From contig RGUL01000001.1 in the NCBI GenBank assembly GCA_010027845.1, forward strand, positions 1 through 64,000: a stretch of DNA of 64,000 nt, given 5' to 3'. Positions within the stretch are counted from its first letter, which is position 1. Each line of letters begins with the position of its first letter. A program made the position numbers and the translations under genes. Positions 1 to 10,400 of the stretch are shown here, piece after piece. The notes under the pieces were generated by a model. The model did not search any database. It saw nothing but the letters and a program-made list of their open reading frames with translations, and was not told the origin of the DNA. Source of the stretch: Gammaproteobacteria bacterium. Lineage in GTDB: Bacteria > Pseudomonadota > Gammaproteobacteria > Steroidobacterales > Steroidobacteraceae.

Positions 1-2
1 TC

Positions 3-1346
3 GATCCACTCGCGGGTGCAGGGAAACGCCCCGAGACGCGACTGCATTTCAATCGCGGCAGCTTCGAGATGTTGGTCGAGGAATTGCTGCAAGGTGCACG
101 ACTGCACTGCCGCTGGGTCGACTTCGAGCAGAGCGTGCGCCACGTGGTGCAGTCCGTCTACGCACATCTGGATAACGCGGGACTCGGGCGCCAGGTGCGT
201 ACCATCGAGTTGCTGCGGCCGGTGTTTTTCCAAAGCACGCGCGCCTACCTCGTCGGCAGACTGGAGACAGATCAAGGTGCGACGCCACTCGTGCTCGCTT
301 TGCAACATTTGGAAAACGGCCTCGCCATCGATGCCGTCATGCTCGACGAAAATGACATCAGCGTCGTGTTCGGTTTCACACGCTCGTATTTCCACGTCGA
401 TCTCGAGCGCGTCGTCGAAGCGGTCGTTTTCTTGCGCCGCTTGCTGCCACGCAAACCTTTGAGCGAAATTTTCACGGTGCTCGGTCGCGCAAAACAGGGC
501 AAGACCGAGCGCTACCGCGAGCTCGTCCGGCATTTAGACAGGTCTCACGATCTGTTCGCGCATGCACCGGGCGAACGTGGTCTCGTGATGGTGTGCTTCA
601 CCCTGCCCTCGCTAGACCTCGTCTTCAAGTTGATACGCGATCGCTTTCCGCCAGTGAAGAACGTACTGCGGCAAGACGTACTCGACAAATACAAGTTCGT
701 CTTTCGGCACGATCGTGCCGGCCGACTCGTCGACGCCCAAGAGTTCAAACGCGTACGCTTGCCGCGCGCCAGATTCTCACCCGAGTTACTCGCAGAGCTT
801 GCCGACGAGACCGCCGAGACCGTGCACGTCGACGGCGACGATTTGATCTTCGATCATATGTACGTCGAGCGGCGCATGGTGCCGTTGAACCTGTTCTTAC
901 GCGAGGCAGATCGCGAAGCGGCCGATCGCGCCGTGCTCGACTACGGTCAGGCGATACGCGATCTGGCTTGCTCGAATATTTTTGCTGGTGATCTGCTGCT
1001 CAAAAATTTCGGCGTGACCCGTCATGGTCGCGTGATCTTTTACGACTACGACGAGTTGTGCCAGGTAACCGATTGCAGATTCCGAGAAGTGCCGGTGGCC
1101 GATAACGAAGAGGACGAAATGCGTGGCGAAGCGTGGTTTTACGTCGCCGACAACGACGTATTCCCCGAAACGTTCATCAACTTCTTAGCTTTCGACGATG
1201 CGCAACGCGATCTATTCATGCGTGCGCACGGCGACGTGTTAACGGCAGATTATTGGCGCCGGCTCGCCGCTCGCATCAAAGCCGGCGAAGTTCTCGAAGT
1301 TCTTCCTTACCGACCGCGAAGGCTCGGCTTATCGCTACTTCCTTGA
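3..1346 (+). CDS. aceK: Isocitrate dehydrogenase kinase/phosphatase, 5'-truncated by window edge
   Basis: AceK phosphorylates and dephosphorylates isocitrate dehydrogenase to divide carbon between the TCA cycle and the glyoxylate shunt. The track starts at an internal ATG (69), but the frame stays open to the window edge, reading ...RLHFNRGSFEML, so about 446 C-terminal residues are visible of a family length near 580. Diagnostic stretches are AKQGKTERYREL (ATP-binding loop), APGERGLVMVCFTLPS, YVERRMVPLNLFL and NFGVTRHGRVIFYDYDEL (kinase-type catalytic region). The stop lies 2 nt from the convergent 3' end of the next gene. The identification is firm; the true start is outside the window. Confidence 0.95.
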   Translation, partial: DPLAGAGKRPETRLHFNRGSFEMLVEELLQGARLHCRWVDFEQSVRHVVQSVYAHLDNAGLGRQVRTIELLRPVFFQSTRAYLVGRLETDQGATPLVLALQHLENGLAIDAVMLDENDISVVFGFTRSYFHVDLERVVEAVVFLRRLLPRKPLSEIFTVLGRAKQGKTERYRELVRHLDRSHDLFAHAPGERGLVMVCFTLPSLDLVFKLIRDRFPPVKNVLRQDVLDKYKFVFRHDRAGRLVDAQEFKRVRLPRARFSPELLAELADETAETVHVDGDDLIFDHMYVERRMVPLNLFLREADREAADRAVLDYGQAIRDLACSNIFAGDLLLKNFGVTRHGRVIFYDYDELCQVTDCRFREVPVADNEEDEMRGEAWFYVADNDVFPETFINFLAFDDAQRDLFMRAHGDVLTADYWRRLAARIKAGEVLEVLPYRPRRLGLSLLP

Positions 1347-1348
1347 GG

Positions 1349-2518
1349 TCATCGCGCGGCGGCGAATGCGCGCTCGAGGTCCGCGATCAAGTCATGCGGA
1401 TCTTCGAGACCGATCGATAGGCGAATACTCCCCGCGCGAATGTCGCTCCATTCGCGCTCCTCGGGGTTGAGTTCACGACCACCCATCATTTGTGGCGGCA
1501 CGATCAAAGACTCCGTCGACCCTAGGCTCGCAGTGTGAGCGAATAAGGTCAGCGCCTCGGTGACCCGACGCCCAGCCTCCGCGCCGGCACGCAGATCGAA
1601 CGTGACGACACAGCCGAAGTCTTGCATTTGCGCGCGCGCAAGCGCGTGGAAGCGCGAGCTCGTCAAACCCGGGTAGCGCACGTTCTCGACTTCCGGTCGC
1701 GCCGCCAGCCACTCGGCGACCGCCAGCGCATGCGCGCTTTGCGTGCGGTAGCGCACGAAATAAGTTTTCATCCCACGCACCATCAACGACGCCGAATGCG
1801 GGTCGAGTTGCGAGCCGAGCGCGCGGAACTCGGCGCGGACCTTGCGGATCGGCTCGCCGCTACCGATCACCGCACCGCCCATCACGTCGCCCGCACCGGT
1901 CGCAAATTTGGTGAGGCTGTGGACGAAAAGATCGACCTCGAACTTGCCGTGCTGATGAAAACCGGCAAACGTGTTGTCGAGCACCGTTAGCGCACCGTAC
2001 TGACGCGCGAGCCGCGTGATCACGGCGATGTCTGCGATTTTGGTGACGGGGTTGGTTGGACTCTCGAAAATCACGAGTTTAGTCGGTGTGCCGGCGAGCG
2101 CGCGCTCGATGCCGACATGATCTTCGATCGATAGCATGGTCGAACGCACACCGTAGCGCCCGAGCAAATTACGCGTCAGTTGCCGCGTGGGTGCGTAGCC
2201 CTCGGCAAAATGCAACACCTGATCGTTGGTCTGCGTGAGCGCGAGCAAGGTCTGCGCGATGGCGTTCACGCCCGACGCGCAGGTCACACAGTCCTCGCGG
2301 CGCTGCAACCCCGCGAGTAGCAATTCGAGTTGTCGAACGGTCGGGTTTGCGACGCGCGAGTAAAAATATCCCTCGCGCTCGCCGCGGATCATGCGCAGCG
2401 ATTCATCGACTGTCTCGAACTCCCACTTGACGTTTTCGTAAATGGGAAAGAGCAGCGATTGGTTATCCGACGGCTGTGGCGGCAACGGCGGATGATTGAC
2501 CCGAGTTTCGTCTTTCAT
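1349..2518 (-). CDS. Cys/Met metabolism PLP-dependent enzyme (trans-sulfuration family)
   Basis: A 389-residue PLP-dependent enzyme of the cystathionine gamma-synthase/beta-lyase and O-acylhomoserine sulfhydrylase family. The start is placed at the ATG giving MKDETRVNHPPL, because the upstream extension in the track is low-complexity and lacks homology features. Visible family signatures are YSRVANPTVRQLE near the N-terminus, FESPTNPVTKIADI with the PLP-contacting Asp in LTVLDNTFA, and the Schiff-base Lys in HSLTKFATGAGDVMGG. The exact substrate cannot be fixed from sequence. It lies 44 nt downstream of potI on the same strand and could be the last gene of that block. It is convergent with aceK. 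Confidence 0.85.
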   Translation of the reverse strand: MKDETRVNHPPLPPQPSDNQSLLFPIYENVKWEFETVDESLRMIRGEREGYFYSRVANPTVRQLELLLAGLQRREDCVTCASGVNAIAQTLLALTQTNDQVLHFAEGYAPTRQLTRNLLGRYGVRSTMLSIEDHVGIERALAGTPTKLVIFESPTNPVTKIADIAVITRLARQYGALTVLDNTFAGFHQHGKFEVDLFVHSLTKFATGAGDVMGGAVIGSGEPIRKVRAEFRALGSQLDPHSASLMVRGMKTYFVRYRTQSAHALAVAEWLAARPEVENVRYPGLTSSRFHALARAQMQDFGCVVTFDLRAGAEAGRRVTEALTLFAHTASLGSTESLIVPPQMMGGRELNPEEREWSDIRAGSIRLSIGLEDPHDLIADLERAFAAAR

Positions 2519-2562
2519 CGTCGCATTGTACCGACGCCGACCCGTTGCACTCAGTAGAGCCC

Positions 2563-3411
2563 TTAGCCGCCCGCGGCCCGGGCCATCTGCTCTTCGAGTT
2601 GCCGACGACGCTCGAGACGACGCATCCAAAGAGTCGAGCAGACCACACAGAGCGCGACGACCGCCACCATGATACTTGCGAGCGCATTGACGTCGGGGCT
2701 GACACCGAGTCGTACCTTGGAAAAAATCACCATTGGCAAGGTCGAGGCGCTAGGGCCGGCGACGAACTGTGAAATCACGACATCGTCCCATGACAGCGTG
2801 AACGCCAACAGCCAACCCGAGATAATCGCCGGCAGGATCAACGGCAGCGTGATCGAGAAAAACACCCGCGCGGGACGCGCACCGAGATCGAGCGCCGCCT
2901 CCTCCAAAGAATCGTCGAACCCCGCAAGCCGTGACTGCACGACGACGGTGACGTACGAGAGGCAAAAGGTGACGTGCGCGATCGTGATCGTCACGAATCC
3001 GCGCCCGTCGGGCCAGCCGATCGCATGCTCGAGCGCAACGAACAACAACAGCATCGACAGGCCCGTGATCACCTCAGGCATCACGAGTGGCGCGGTCGTC
3101 AGTCCCGCGAGCAACGCTCGACCACGAAACGGACCGAAGCGCGCGAGCACGAGGCCAGCGACCGTTCCGAGTACGACCGACAGAGTGGCGGTCACCGCGG
3201 CGATACGAATCGACAGCCATGCGGCATCGAGTATGTGGCCATTCGACAACAGCGCCGAATACCACTTCAAGGTCGGGGAATGCGCCGCGTCCCATACCGT
3301 CACGAGCCGCGAATTATTGAAGGAGAACACGATCATCGAGAGGATCGGCAGATACAGGAACGACAACCCCACAACGAGCGCCGTCTTGCGAAACCGACCA
3401 CGCGACATCAT
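2563..3411 (-). CDS. potI: Putrescine/spermidine ABC transporter permease PotI
   Basis: Inner-membrane permease of about 282 residues, with several hydrophobic segments and the ABC-permease EAA-type loop EEAALDLGARPARVFFSITLPLILP that docks on the ATPase. The track ORF begins 35 codons too early. The ATG at 3411 forms an ATGA overlap with the potH stop and gives MMSRGRFRKTALVVGLSFLYLPI, a normal PotI N-terminus of normal length. It is the last gene of potF-potG-potH-potI and forms the translocation pore with PotH. The family assignment is clear; preference for putrescine over spermidine is inferred from the PotF-type binding protein. Confidence 0.93.
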   Translation of the reverse strand: MMSRGRFRKTALVVGLSFLYLPILSMIVFSFNNSRLVTVWDAAHSPTLKWYSALLSNGHILDAAWLSIRIAAVTATLSVVLGTVAGLVLARFGPFRGRALLAGLTTAPLVMPEVITGLSMLLLFVALEHAIGWPDGRGFVTITIAHVTFCLSYVTVVVQSRLAGFDDSLEEAALDLGARPARVFFSITLPLILPAIISGWLLAFTLSWDDVVISQFVAGPSASTLPMVIFSKVRLGVSPDVNALASIMVAVVALCVVCSTLWMRRLERRRQLEEQMARAAGG

Positions 3412-4331
3412 CGCCGTGCCGCCTCGATTTCGCGGTTTTGATACCGCTGGAAGACCAAGATCGGCAGCAGCAACCCCACAAGTAACACGATCGCCACGGC
3501 ACTGGCGACCGGCCAATCGCGATTGGCGAAAAATTCGTCGGACAACACACGGCCGATCATGAGTTGATCGGACCGGCCGAGCAGCGAAGGAATCACGTAT
3601 TCACCGACCGCTGGGATGAACACCAATAGACAACCAGCGACGATGCCGGGAATCGACAAAGGCAACGTGATGCGCAGGAAAGCGGTCATGGGTCGCGCGC
3701 CGAGATCGGCTGCCGCCTCGAGCAGCGTGAGGTCGTGTTTCTCGAGATTGGAATACAGCGGCAAAATCATGAACGGCAGATAGGAATAGACGATGCCGAC
3801 GTACACCGCGAAGTCCGTATAGAGCAGTGTCAGCGGCTGGTCGATCAGTCCGACGGCGAGCAACACGTTGTTGACGACACCGTCGTTCTGCAGCAAACCG
3901 ACCCAGGCATAAACACGCAGCAAAAACGAGGTCCAGAACGGCAGCACGATCAGCATCAACAAAAGATTACGCGTCGACTCGCGCGCGCGTGCGATGGCAT
4001 ATGCCATCGGATAGCCGATCGCGAGACAAATCAAGGTCGACACCGCCGCAACTTTGATCGAATACGCGAACGTCGCGATGTACAGCGAATCGGCGATGAG
4101 GTAGTGATAGTTACCGAGATTGAAAATCGCACGCCAATGCGCGCCATCTTCCGTCAACTCGAAGAGCGGTGCGTACGGCGGCATGCTGAAGCGCACTTCA
4201 GAGAACGAAATCTTGAAGACGATCAGAAACGGCACCACGAAGAACGCGAGCAGCCACGCGTAGGGCACGCCGATCACGACGCGTCGACCGTATTCGCCCG
4301 CAAGAATCTCTTTAAGACGCGCGAGCGTCAC
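3408..4331 (-). CDS. potH: Putrescine/spermidine ABC transporter permease PotH
   Basis: Inner-membrane permease of about 307 residues. The track start lies inside potG; the GTG at 4331 makes a 4-nt GTGA overlap with the potG stop and gives VTLARLKEILAGEYGRRVVIGVPYAWLLAFFVVPF, matching the usual PotH length near 310. The EAA loop EAAADLGARPMTAFLRITLPLSIPGI is present, followed by further membrane segments. It overlaps potI by ATGA, so the operon is tightly translationally coupled. Confidence 0.93.
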   Translation of the reverse strand: MTLARLKEILAGEYGRRVVIGVPYAWLLAFFVVPFLIVFKISFSEVRFSMPPYAPLFELTEDGAHWRAIFNLGNYHYLIADSLYIATFAYSIKVAAVSTLICLAIGYPMAYAIARARESTRNLLLMLIVLPFWTSFLLRVYAWVGLLQNDGVVNNVLLAVGLIDQPLTLLYTDFAVYVGIVYSYLPFMILPLYSNLEKHDLTLLEAAADLGARPMTAFLRITLPLSIPGIVAGCLLVFIPAVGEYVIPSLLGRSDQLMIGRVLSDEFFANRDWPVASAVAIVLLVGLLLPILVFQRYQNREIEAARR

Positions 4332-5440
4332 GTGCTGAGCACCACCGGTGCCGCCGGCTGCCAACTGAGATACACCGATTCGTCCCACACGATTCGCTCA
4401 TCGGTCTGGCGCTCGGTATTCGGTATCGTCACCCGCACCATCCGACCGCCGTCGAGTCGCACGAGGTACACGGAGATATCACCCATGTACGCAATCTCCT
4501 TGACGACGCCGTGCGCGACGTTGTCGGTCACCGTCGGTCGGTCGCGTGACATGCCGATCTTTTCGGGCCGGATGGCCACCACCACCCGCGCTTCGGGCGC
4601 GGCGCTGATGCCGTGACTGACGAACACCGGCGCATCGAGCTCCTCACAACGAATTCGGACATGGTCCGGCTCGTCCTCGACCAGACTGCCTTCGAAGATA
4701 TTCACCGAGCCGATGAAATCGGCGACGAACCGCGAATTCGGGAACTCATAGATTTCGGTGGGCGTGCCGACCTGCACGATCTGTCCTTTGTTCATCACAC
4801 CGATGCGGGTGGCGAGAGTCATCGCCTCTTCTTGGTCATGGGTCACGACGATAAAGGTGACACCGAGTTTCTCCTGCAGATTGATCAGTTCGAATTGCGT
4901 CTGCTCGCGCAGTTTTTTATCCAACGCCCCGAGCGGCTCGTCGAGTAACAACAATTTCGGGCGCTTCACGAGAGCGCGCGCGAGTGCCACGCGCTGGCGT
5001 TGCCCGCCCGAGAGTTGGTGCGGCTTCCGCTGCGCGTAGTCGCGCAACTGAACGATTTCGAGCATTTCCTGCACGCGACGCTCGATGTCGGCTTTCGCCA
5101 AACCTTCTTGCTCGAGCCCAAACGCGACGTTACGCGCCACCGTCATGTGCGGAAAGAGTGCGTAGGACTGGAACATCATGTTGACCGGCCGCTCGTAGGG
5201 CGGGATCGCAGCCATATCTTGGCCGTCAATCAAAATTCGACCGGCACTCGGCGTCTCGAAACCGGCGAGCATACGCAGCAACGTCGTTTTGCCGCAGCCC
5301 GAGCCGCCCAACAAACAAAATATTTCGCCGCGCTTGATGGAGAGCGAAACCTGATCGACCGCCACGAAGTCGCCGAAGCGCTTCGTGACGGCCTCGATCC
5401 GAACGTACTCTGCGCCGCGATCGATCGTCCGATCGCTCAT
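4328..5440 (-). CDS. potG: Putrescine/spermidine ABC transporter ATP-binding protein PotG
   Basis: A 370-residue ATPase that powers polyamine import through PotHI. Walker A is GGSGCGKTT (near residue 44), the Q-loop lies in FQSYALFPHMTV, the ABC signature is LSGGQRQRVALARAL, Walker B is LLLLDEPLGALD and the switch His is in VVTHDQEE. The C-terminal TOBE-like domain begins after about residue 240 (IRPEKIGMSRD). It begins at ATG 5440, 7 nt after potF, and overlaps potH by 4 nt. Confidence 0.96.
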   Translation of the reverse strand: MSDRTIDRGAEYVRIEAVTKRFGDFVAVDQVSLSIKRGEIFCLLGGSGCGKTTLLRMLAGFETPSAGRILIDGQDMAAIPPYERPVNMMFQSYALFPHMTVARNVAFGLEQEGLAKADIERRVQEMLEIVQLRDYAQRKPHQLSGGQRQRVALARALVKRPKLLLLDEPLGALDKKLREQTQFELINLQEKLGVTFIVVTHDQEEAMTLATRIGVMNKGQIVQVGTPTEIYEFPNSRFVADFIGSVNIFEGSLVEDEPDHVRIRCEELDAPVFVSHGISAAPEARVVVAIRPEKIGMSRDRPTVTDNVAHGVVKEIAYMGDISVYLVRLDGGRMVRVTIPNTERQTDERIVWDESVYLSWQPAAPVVLST

Positions 5441-5447
5441 GCGTCGA

Positions 5448-6578
5448 TCATTGCCCGGTTTTGACGCGAGTCCAAGACCGCGTCAGCAGACGGTTGAATT
5501 CCGGCGACTCCGGCAGATCCGGTACGAGTTTCTTCATCAACTCGTCCGACGGATAGACGTTTGGATTACCCGTCACCGACGCATCGATCAAAGACTTCGA
5601 GGCCGAGTTGCCGTTGGCATACTGGATGAAGCTGCTGTTCTTCGCCGCCACATCAGGGCGCAACATGTAGTTGATGAACAGGTGCGCGTTATTCGGGTGC
5701 TTGGCGTCTTTCGGAACCGCGAATTGATCGAAGAACATCACCGCACCCTCTTTCGGGATGTTGTACGACACTTCGATACCGTTCTTCGCCGACTCGGCGC
5801 GCGTCTTAGCCTGCAACACGTCGCCGGACCAGCCTAACGCGAGGCAAACGTTACCGTTAGCCAGACCGTCGATGTAGGCCGAAGAATTGAAGTTGCGAAT
5901 GTACTTGCGCACCGATTGCAACACCTTTTCGGCGGCAGCGAGATCCTCGGGATTTTCGCTATTGGCGTCCTTGCCGAGATAGATGAGGACCGTGCCGACC
6001 ACTTCGGAGGGCGCATCGAGCAAAGTCACGCCGCAATCGGCAAATTTCGAAACAACCTTGGGGTCGTAAAACATCGCGAAACTGTCGACCGGCGCGTTCG
6101 GCATCCGCTCTTTGATTTTCTTGACGTTGTAACCGACCCCGGACGTGCCCCACATATAGTTCACGGAGTGTTCATTGTTCGCATCGAATGCTTTGGAGAT
6201 TCGACCGGCGATTTCCGGATCGACGTTTCCGATATTCGACAACTGTTGCCGGTCGAGTTTCGAATAGACACCCGCCTTGTTTTGGCGGTAGAGGAAAGCA
6301 GCCGATGGCACGACGATGTCATAGCCCGTGTTACCCGCCAACATTTTGGTGTCGAGCATCTCGTTCGAGTCGAACACGTCGTAGTTGACCTTGATACCGG
6401 TTTCTTTGGTGAACGCCTCGAGCACGGTCGGCTCGATGTAGTCGGACCAGTTGTAGACGTTGAGGATCTTTTCTTCCGCAGGAGCGGCTCGATCGGCGGC
6501 GGGCTTACCGCTGCAAGCGACGAGCGCGAGCGCGGCGACGGCGGCCGCAAGGGCCGGACGGACTTGAAGGACATTCAC
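5448..6578 (-). CDS. potF: Polyamine-binding periplasmic lipoprotein (PotF family)
   Basis: A 376-residue substrate-binding protein. The start is GTG with GGGAGA upstream. The signal peptide ends in the lipobox ALVAC-S, predicting a lipid-anchored protein rather than the soluble periplasmic PotF of E. coli. The mature part opens with EEKILNVYNWSDYIEPTVLEAFTKETGIKVNYDVFDSNE, typical of PotD/PotF, and continues through WGTSGVGYN and GWSGDVLQA. It is the first gene of potFGHI. Two upstream features on the same strand, puuD 113 nt away and a puuC-like gene further up, support a polyamine uptake and breakdown role. Confidence 0.93.
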   Translation of the reverse strand: MNVLQVRPALAAAVAALALVACSGKPAADRAAPAEEKILNVYNWSDYIEPTVLEAFTKETGIKVNYDVFDSNEMLDTKMLAGNTGYDIVVPSAAFLYRQNKAGVYSKLDRQQLSNIGNVDPEIAGRISKAFDANNEHSVNYMWGTSGVGYNVKKIKERMPNAPVDSFAMFYDPKVVSKFADCGVTLLDAPSEVVGTVLIYLGKDANSENPEDLAAAEKVLQSVRKYIRNFNSSAYIDGLANGNVCLALGWSGDVLQAKTRAESAKNGIEVSYNIPKEGAVMFFDQFAVPKDAKHPNNAHLFINYMLRPDVAAKNSSFIQYANGNSASKSLIDASVTGNPNVYPSDELMKKLVPDLPESPEFNRLLTRSWTRVKTGQ

Positions 6579-6691
6579 GCGGTGGTCTCCCTGAGAACCG
6601 GTATAGGCAAGGCGCCCGGCGGACGCGCCGCTTTTATAGCGCAGCGAGCCCCGTGGGGGAAGCCAAGATCAGCGTTGTCGGGCCGCGGAGC

Positions 6692-7468
6692 TCATGGGGC
6701 CCGCCTGCGGCGTGCCGCGCGCTCACGCGCCGCCGCACCGAAAGCCGCGAACAACGCCACCGAAAATTCGTTGGCCATCACGCGCCACTCCGGGTGCCAT
6801 TGCACGGCACGCGCGAACGTCGGCGCGGCAGCGACGCGAAATGCTTCGACGAGGCCATCGGGTGCACGCGCTTCGACCACGAGCCCGGGTGCAAGCTCCC
6901 GCACCCCCTGCCAATGCAAAGAGTTCACGCGAATGCGAGTCGCGCCGCCCGCCCATGCACGCATCGGCCCGTCGGCTTCGAGTTCCACCTCGTGCGCGGG
7001 TCCGTACTGCACGTCTAGCGGTTTGGATTCGTCGTCGCGGTGATCGAGCATGCCGGGCACTTCGTGCACGCGTTGCCACAGCGTCCCGCCGAGTGCGACG
7101 TTCATCTCCTGACAACCGCGGCAAATCCCGAGCACGGGAATACCGAGCGCGATGGCGCGCGGAATCAGTGCGAGCGTGGTCGAGTCGCGGGCCGGATCGT
7201 GCAACGTACCCGGCACGCTCGGTTCGCCGTCGTAATGATACGGCTCGACGTTCGAAGGACTACCTGGCAATAACAAACCGTCGAGCTCCGCGAGCACGGC
7301 ATCGACATCTAGCGGCTCGGGCAACGACGGCACGAGCAAAGGCAGGCCGTGCGCAGCGCGTGCGACCGCATGCGCATATTTCTCACCCACGGCGTGAAAA
7401 GGATGCGCACCGAGCATGCGGCGATCGGCCGGTATTCCGATGACGGGCAACGACATGACGGGGTGCAT
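6692..7468 (-). CDS. puuD: Gamma-glutamyl-gamma-aminobutyrate hydrolase (peptidase C26)
   Basis: A class I glutamine amidotransferase-like hydrolase of 258 residues that releases GABA from gamma-Glu-GABA in the Puu putrescine pathway. The nucleophile elbow LGICRGCQE puts Cys at about residue 116, and the His/Glu pair is in AVQWHPEW near the C-terminus; DGLLLPGSPSNVEP is the oxyanion region. Either ATG 7468 or the ATG four codons later (MSLPVIGIP) could be the start, and neither has a strong ribosome site. Its position just upstream of potFGHI supports the polyamine assignment. Confidence 0.9.
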   Translation of the reverse strand: MHPVMSLPVIGIPADRRMLGAHPFHAVGEKYAHAVARAAHGLPLLVPSLPEPLDVDAVLAELDGLLLPGSPSNVEPYHYDGEPSVPGTLHDPARDSTTLALIPRAIALGIPVLGICRGCQEMNVALGGTLWQRVHEVPGMLDHRDDESKPLDVQYGPAHEVELEADGPMRAWAGGATRIRVNSLHWQGVRELAPGLVVEARAPDGLVEAFRVAAAPTFARAVQWHPEWRVMANEFSVALFAAFGAAARERAARRRRAP

Positions 7469-7494
7469 GAACCCTAAGGGGGTGCCAGCGGTGT

Positions 7495-10400
7495 CTAAGC
7501 GGGTTGCTCCGTGCGCTTGCGCCGCCAGGGCGGTGTCAGCCAGCGCTCGGAAATTTCAGCAACCAAAGAATATGCAGCAGGCACCACGACCAACGACAAC
7601 GCGGTCGAGGTGACGAGACCACCGATCACCGAAACGCCCAAAGGACCGCGGAAACCGCCGTCCGCGCCGAGACCCAAAGCGATCGGCAGCATTCCAGCGC
7701 CCATCGCGACGGTCGTCATGATCACCGGGCGCACGCGCTTGCGGCAGGCCTCGATCAAGGCGTCGTGACGCGAAAGACCTGCTTGCTCACCGAGCACCGC
7801 GTAGTCGACGATCAAGATGGAATTTTTAGTCGCGATCCCCGTCAACAACAAAAGTCCGATCAAGGACGGCAACGATAGCGAACTGCCCGTCAGCAACATC
7901 AGACCGAAGGCACCGCCACCGCACAACGGCACCGCCGCCAAAATGACCAGCGGTTGTGACGCGCTTTTAAAGAGCAACAACAACACCACATACACCGCCA
8001 CCACACCCGCCAGCATCGCGAGCGCGAAGCCGATGAAGAGATCAAAGAATGCTTCCGAATCCCCTGCCGGCATGAGGCGCACGCCCGGCGGCAAATTGGT
8101 CGCCGCCGGCAACTTGCGAACTTTAGACATCACGTCGCCGAGCGGCCGACCATTCAATTCGGCCGTCACGGTCACGTTGCGTTCACGATCGAGACGATCG
8201 ATACGCGCCGGACCGCTCGCCTCGTATATATCAGCGACTGCGGACAAGGGCACCGGGCCGCGCGCACCCGGTACGCGCAATTGACCGAGCACCGATTTGT
8301 CGCTCAAGGCGGACTCTGCCAGTTGCACGCGAATCGGCACTTGGCGTTCAGCGAGATTCAATTTGGCCAATCTTTGACGTACGTCGCCGCTGGTTGCGAC
8401 GCGCGCCGCGTCGGCGATGTCGACCGTCGAGACGCCGAGATCGGCAGCGCGCGCAGGGTCCGGCCGAATGACGAGTTCGGGCCTCAACAAGGCGGCCGAC
8501 GTACTCACCGTGCCGAGGCCGGGCAACGCTCGGATCGCCGCCGCGAGATCACGCGCAGCGACGGCGAGTTGTTCGGAGTCGCGCCCTGCGAGCACGAGAC
8601 TCAGACGATCGCCGGGGCCGGCGGCAGCGAAACTGACGCGTACGCCGGGCATGGAGCGCATCTGTGCACGCACCACGTCTTCGAGTTGAGCGGTCGAGCG
8701 CGTACGATCTTTTTTGAATTGCAGCGTGAGGTTCAACTTGCGAACCTCGGGAAAACTCAAACCGCCACCCATGCTCTCGCCCGACTCGGCGCCGATCGTG
8801 GTGAAGATGCTCTCGACCTCGGGAATCTTACGCAAGCGCTCGCGCACTTCGCGCCCGGCCGCCAGCGACTCGTCGAGACGCGCGCCGGGTGGCAGTTCGA
8901 CCTGCAACAACGCACGGTTCGAATCGGTCGAGGGCACGAAAGTTTTCGGGATGAACGGAATGATGGCCAGCGACAATACGAATACGCCGAGCGCCATCCA
9001 GACGATACGCCAACGATGTGCGAGCGCGTGCTCGACGAGATCAAGATAACGACGCATCAACTTCGAATCTTTGGTGTCGCGCGGTTCGCCCTTCATGAAA
9101 TGACCCGCCAACATCGGCGTCAGCAAACGGGCAACCAGCAACGAGAACAGCACGGCTGCCGCCGCGGTCCAGCCGAACTCGCGGAAAAATTTACCCGTGA
9201 CGCCGGGCATGAAGGCGACCGGTACGAACACCGCCGCGAGCGTGGTCGAGGTCGCGATCACCGCGATACCGATCTCGTCTGCAGCATCGACCGCCGCCTG
9301 CATCGGATCTTTACCCATCGCGCGGTGTCGCGCGACGTTTTCAACCTCGACGATGGCATCATCGACGAGTATGCCGACCACCACGGCGAGCGCGAGTAAC
9401 GTCAACAAATTCAAAGAAAAACCGAGCCAATGCATCACCGCAAAAGTCGGCACGACCGAGAGCGGCAAGGCGATCGCCGAAATCCAAGTGGCGCGCCAAT
9501 CGCGCAGGAAAAACCACACCACGATCACGGCGAGCAGCGCGCCCTCGAGCAACATACTCATCGAGGAGTCGTACGACGCCTCGGCGTCCTCGACCGTCGA
9601 GGCCACTTCGATGAACGTCACCTCGGGATATTCCAAGCGCAGCTTGCGGATCCGTTCGCGCACGGCATTGCCGACCGCGACTTCACTCGAGCCACGCGTA
9701 CGTAGCACCGATACGCCGATTGCCGGTTGCTCGTTCAGCAGCGCGGCAGAGCGCGGCATCGCCGCGCCGTCGATCACGGTGGCGATCGCCGAAAGTCGAA
9801 CGCTGCGACCGTCGGGCAGGTAGATCGGATAATTTTCCAGATCGATCGCGTTGCGCACGATACCGACGGTGCGCACCGACTGCTCGCTGCCGCCGACCTC
9901 CGTCCGACCGCCCGGTCGCTCGGCCTGCAGTCTGGCGAGTTGCAGCGACACGGACGCCGCCGAAACACCGAGCGATTGCAGCGCCTCCGGCCGCAGATCG
10001 ACTCGGACTTCGCGATCGACGCCACCGGTTCTTTTGACCGAGCCGACACCCTTGACGCCGTACAACGCTTTAGTGACCGTGTCGTCGACGAACCACGACA
10101 GTTCGTCCGGCGCGAGGCGCTTCGATTGGACCGAATACGCGAGTAACGTACCGCCGATCAAATTGAGTCGTTGCACCACCGGCTCGTCGATATCCGCCGG
10201 CAGTTCCCGTCGCACGCGCGTCACCGCGTCACGCACTTCGTCGAGCGCTTGGTCGATGTCGCGACCAATTTCGAATTCGATCTTGGTGACCGAAGACCCC
10301 TCGCTGACGGCCGAGGTCATCTTTTTGATGTCGGCGATACTCGCGACCGAATCTTCGATTTTACGCGTGACGTCGGTTTCGAGTTGCGATGGGGTAGCGC

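Noticed and set aside
2669-3562. 297-codon plus-strand ORF opposite potI/potH
   Set aside because: Antisense to well-supported permease genes; low-complexity Ser/Thr/Arg composition.
6579-6691. Possible terminator/promoter between puuD and potF (GGCGCG...GGCGCC, TATAAA)
   Set aside because: The stem is short without a T-run and the -35 is not recognisable, so it was not listed.
8281-9399. 372-codon plus-strand ORF opposite the RND pump
   Set aside because: Shadow of the pump gene, with no recognisable domain and no ribosome site.
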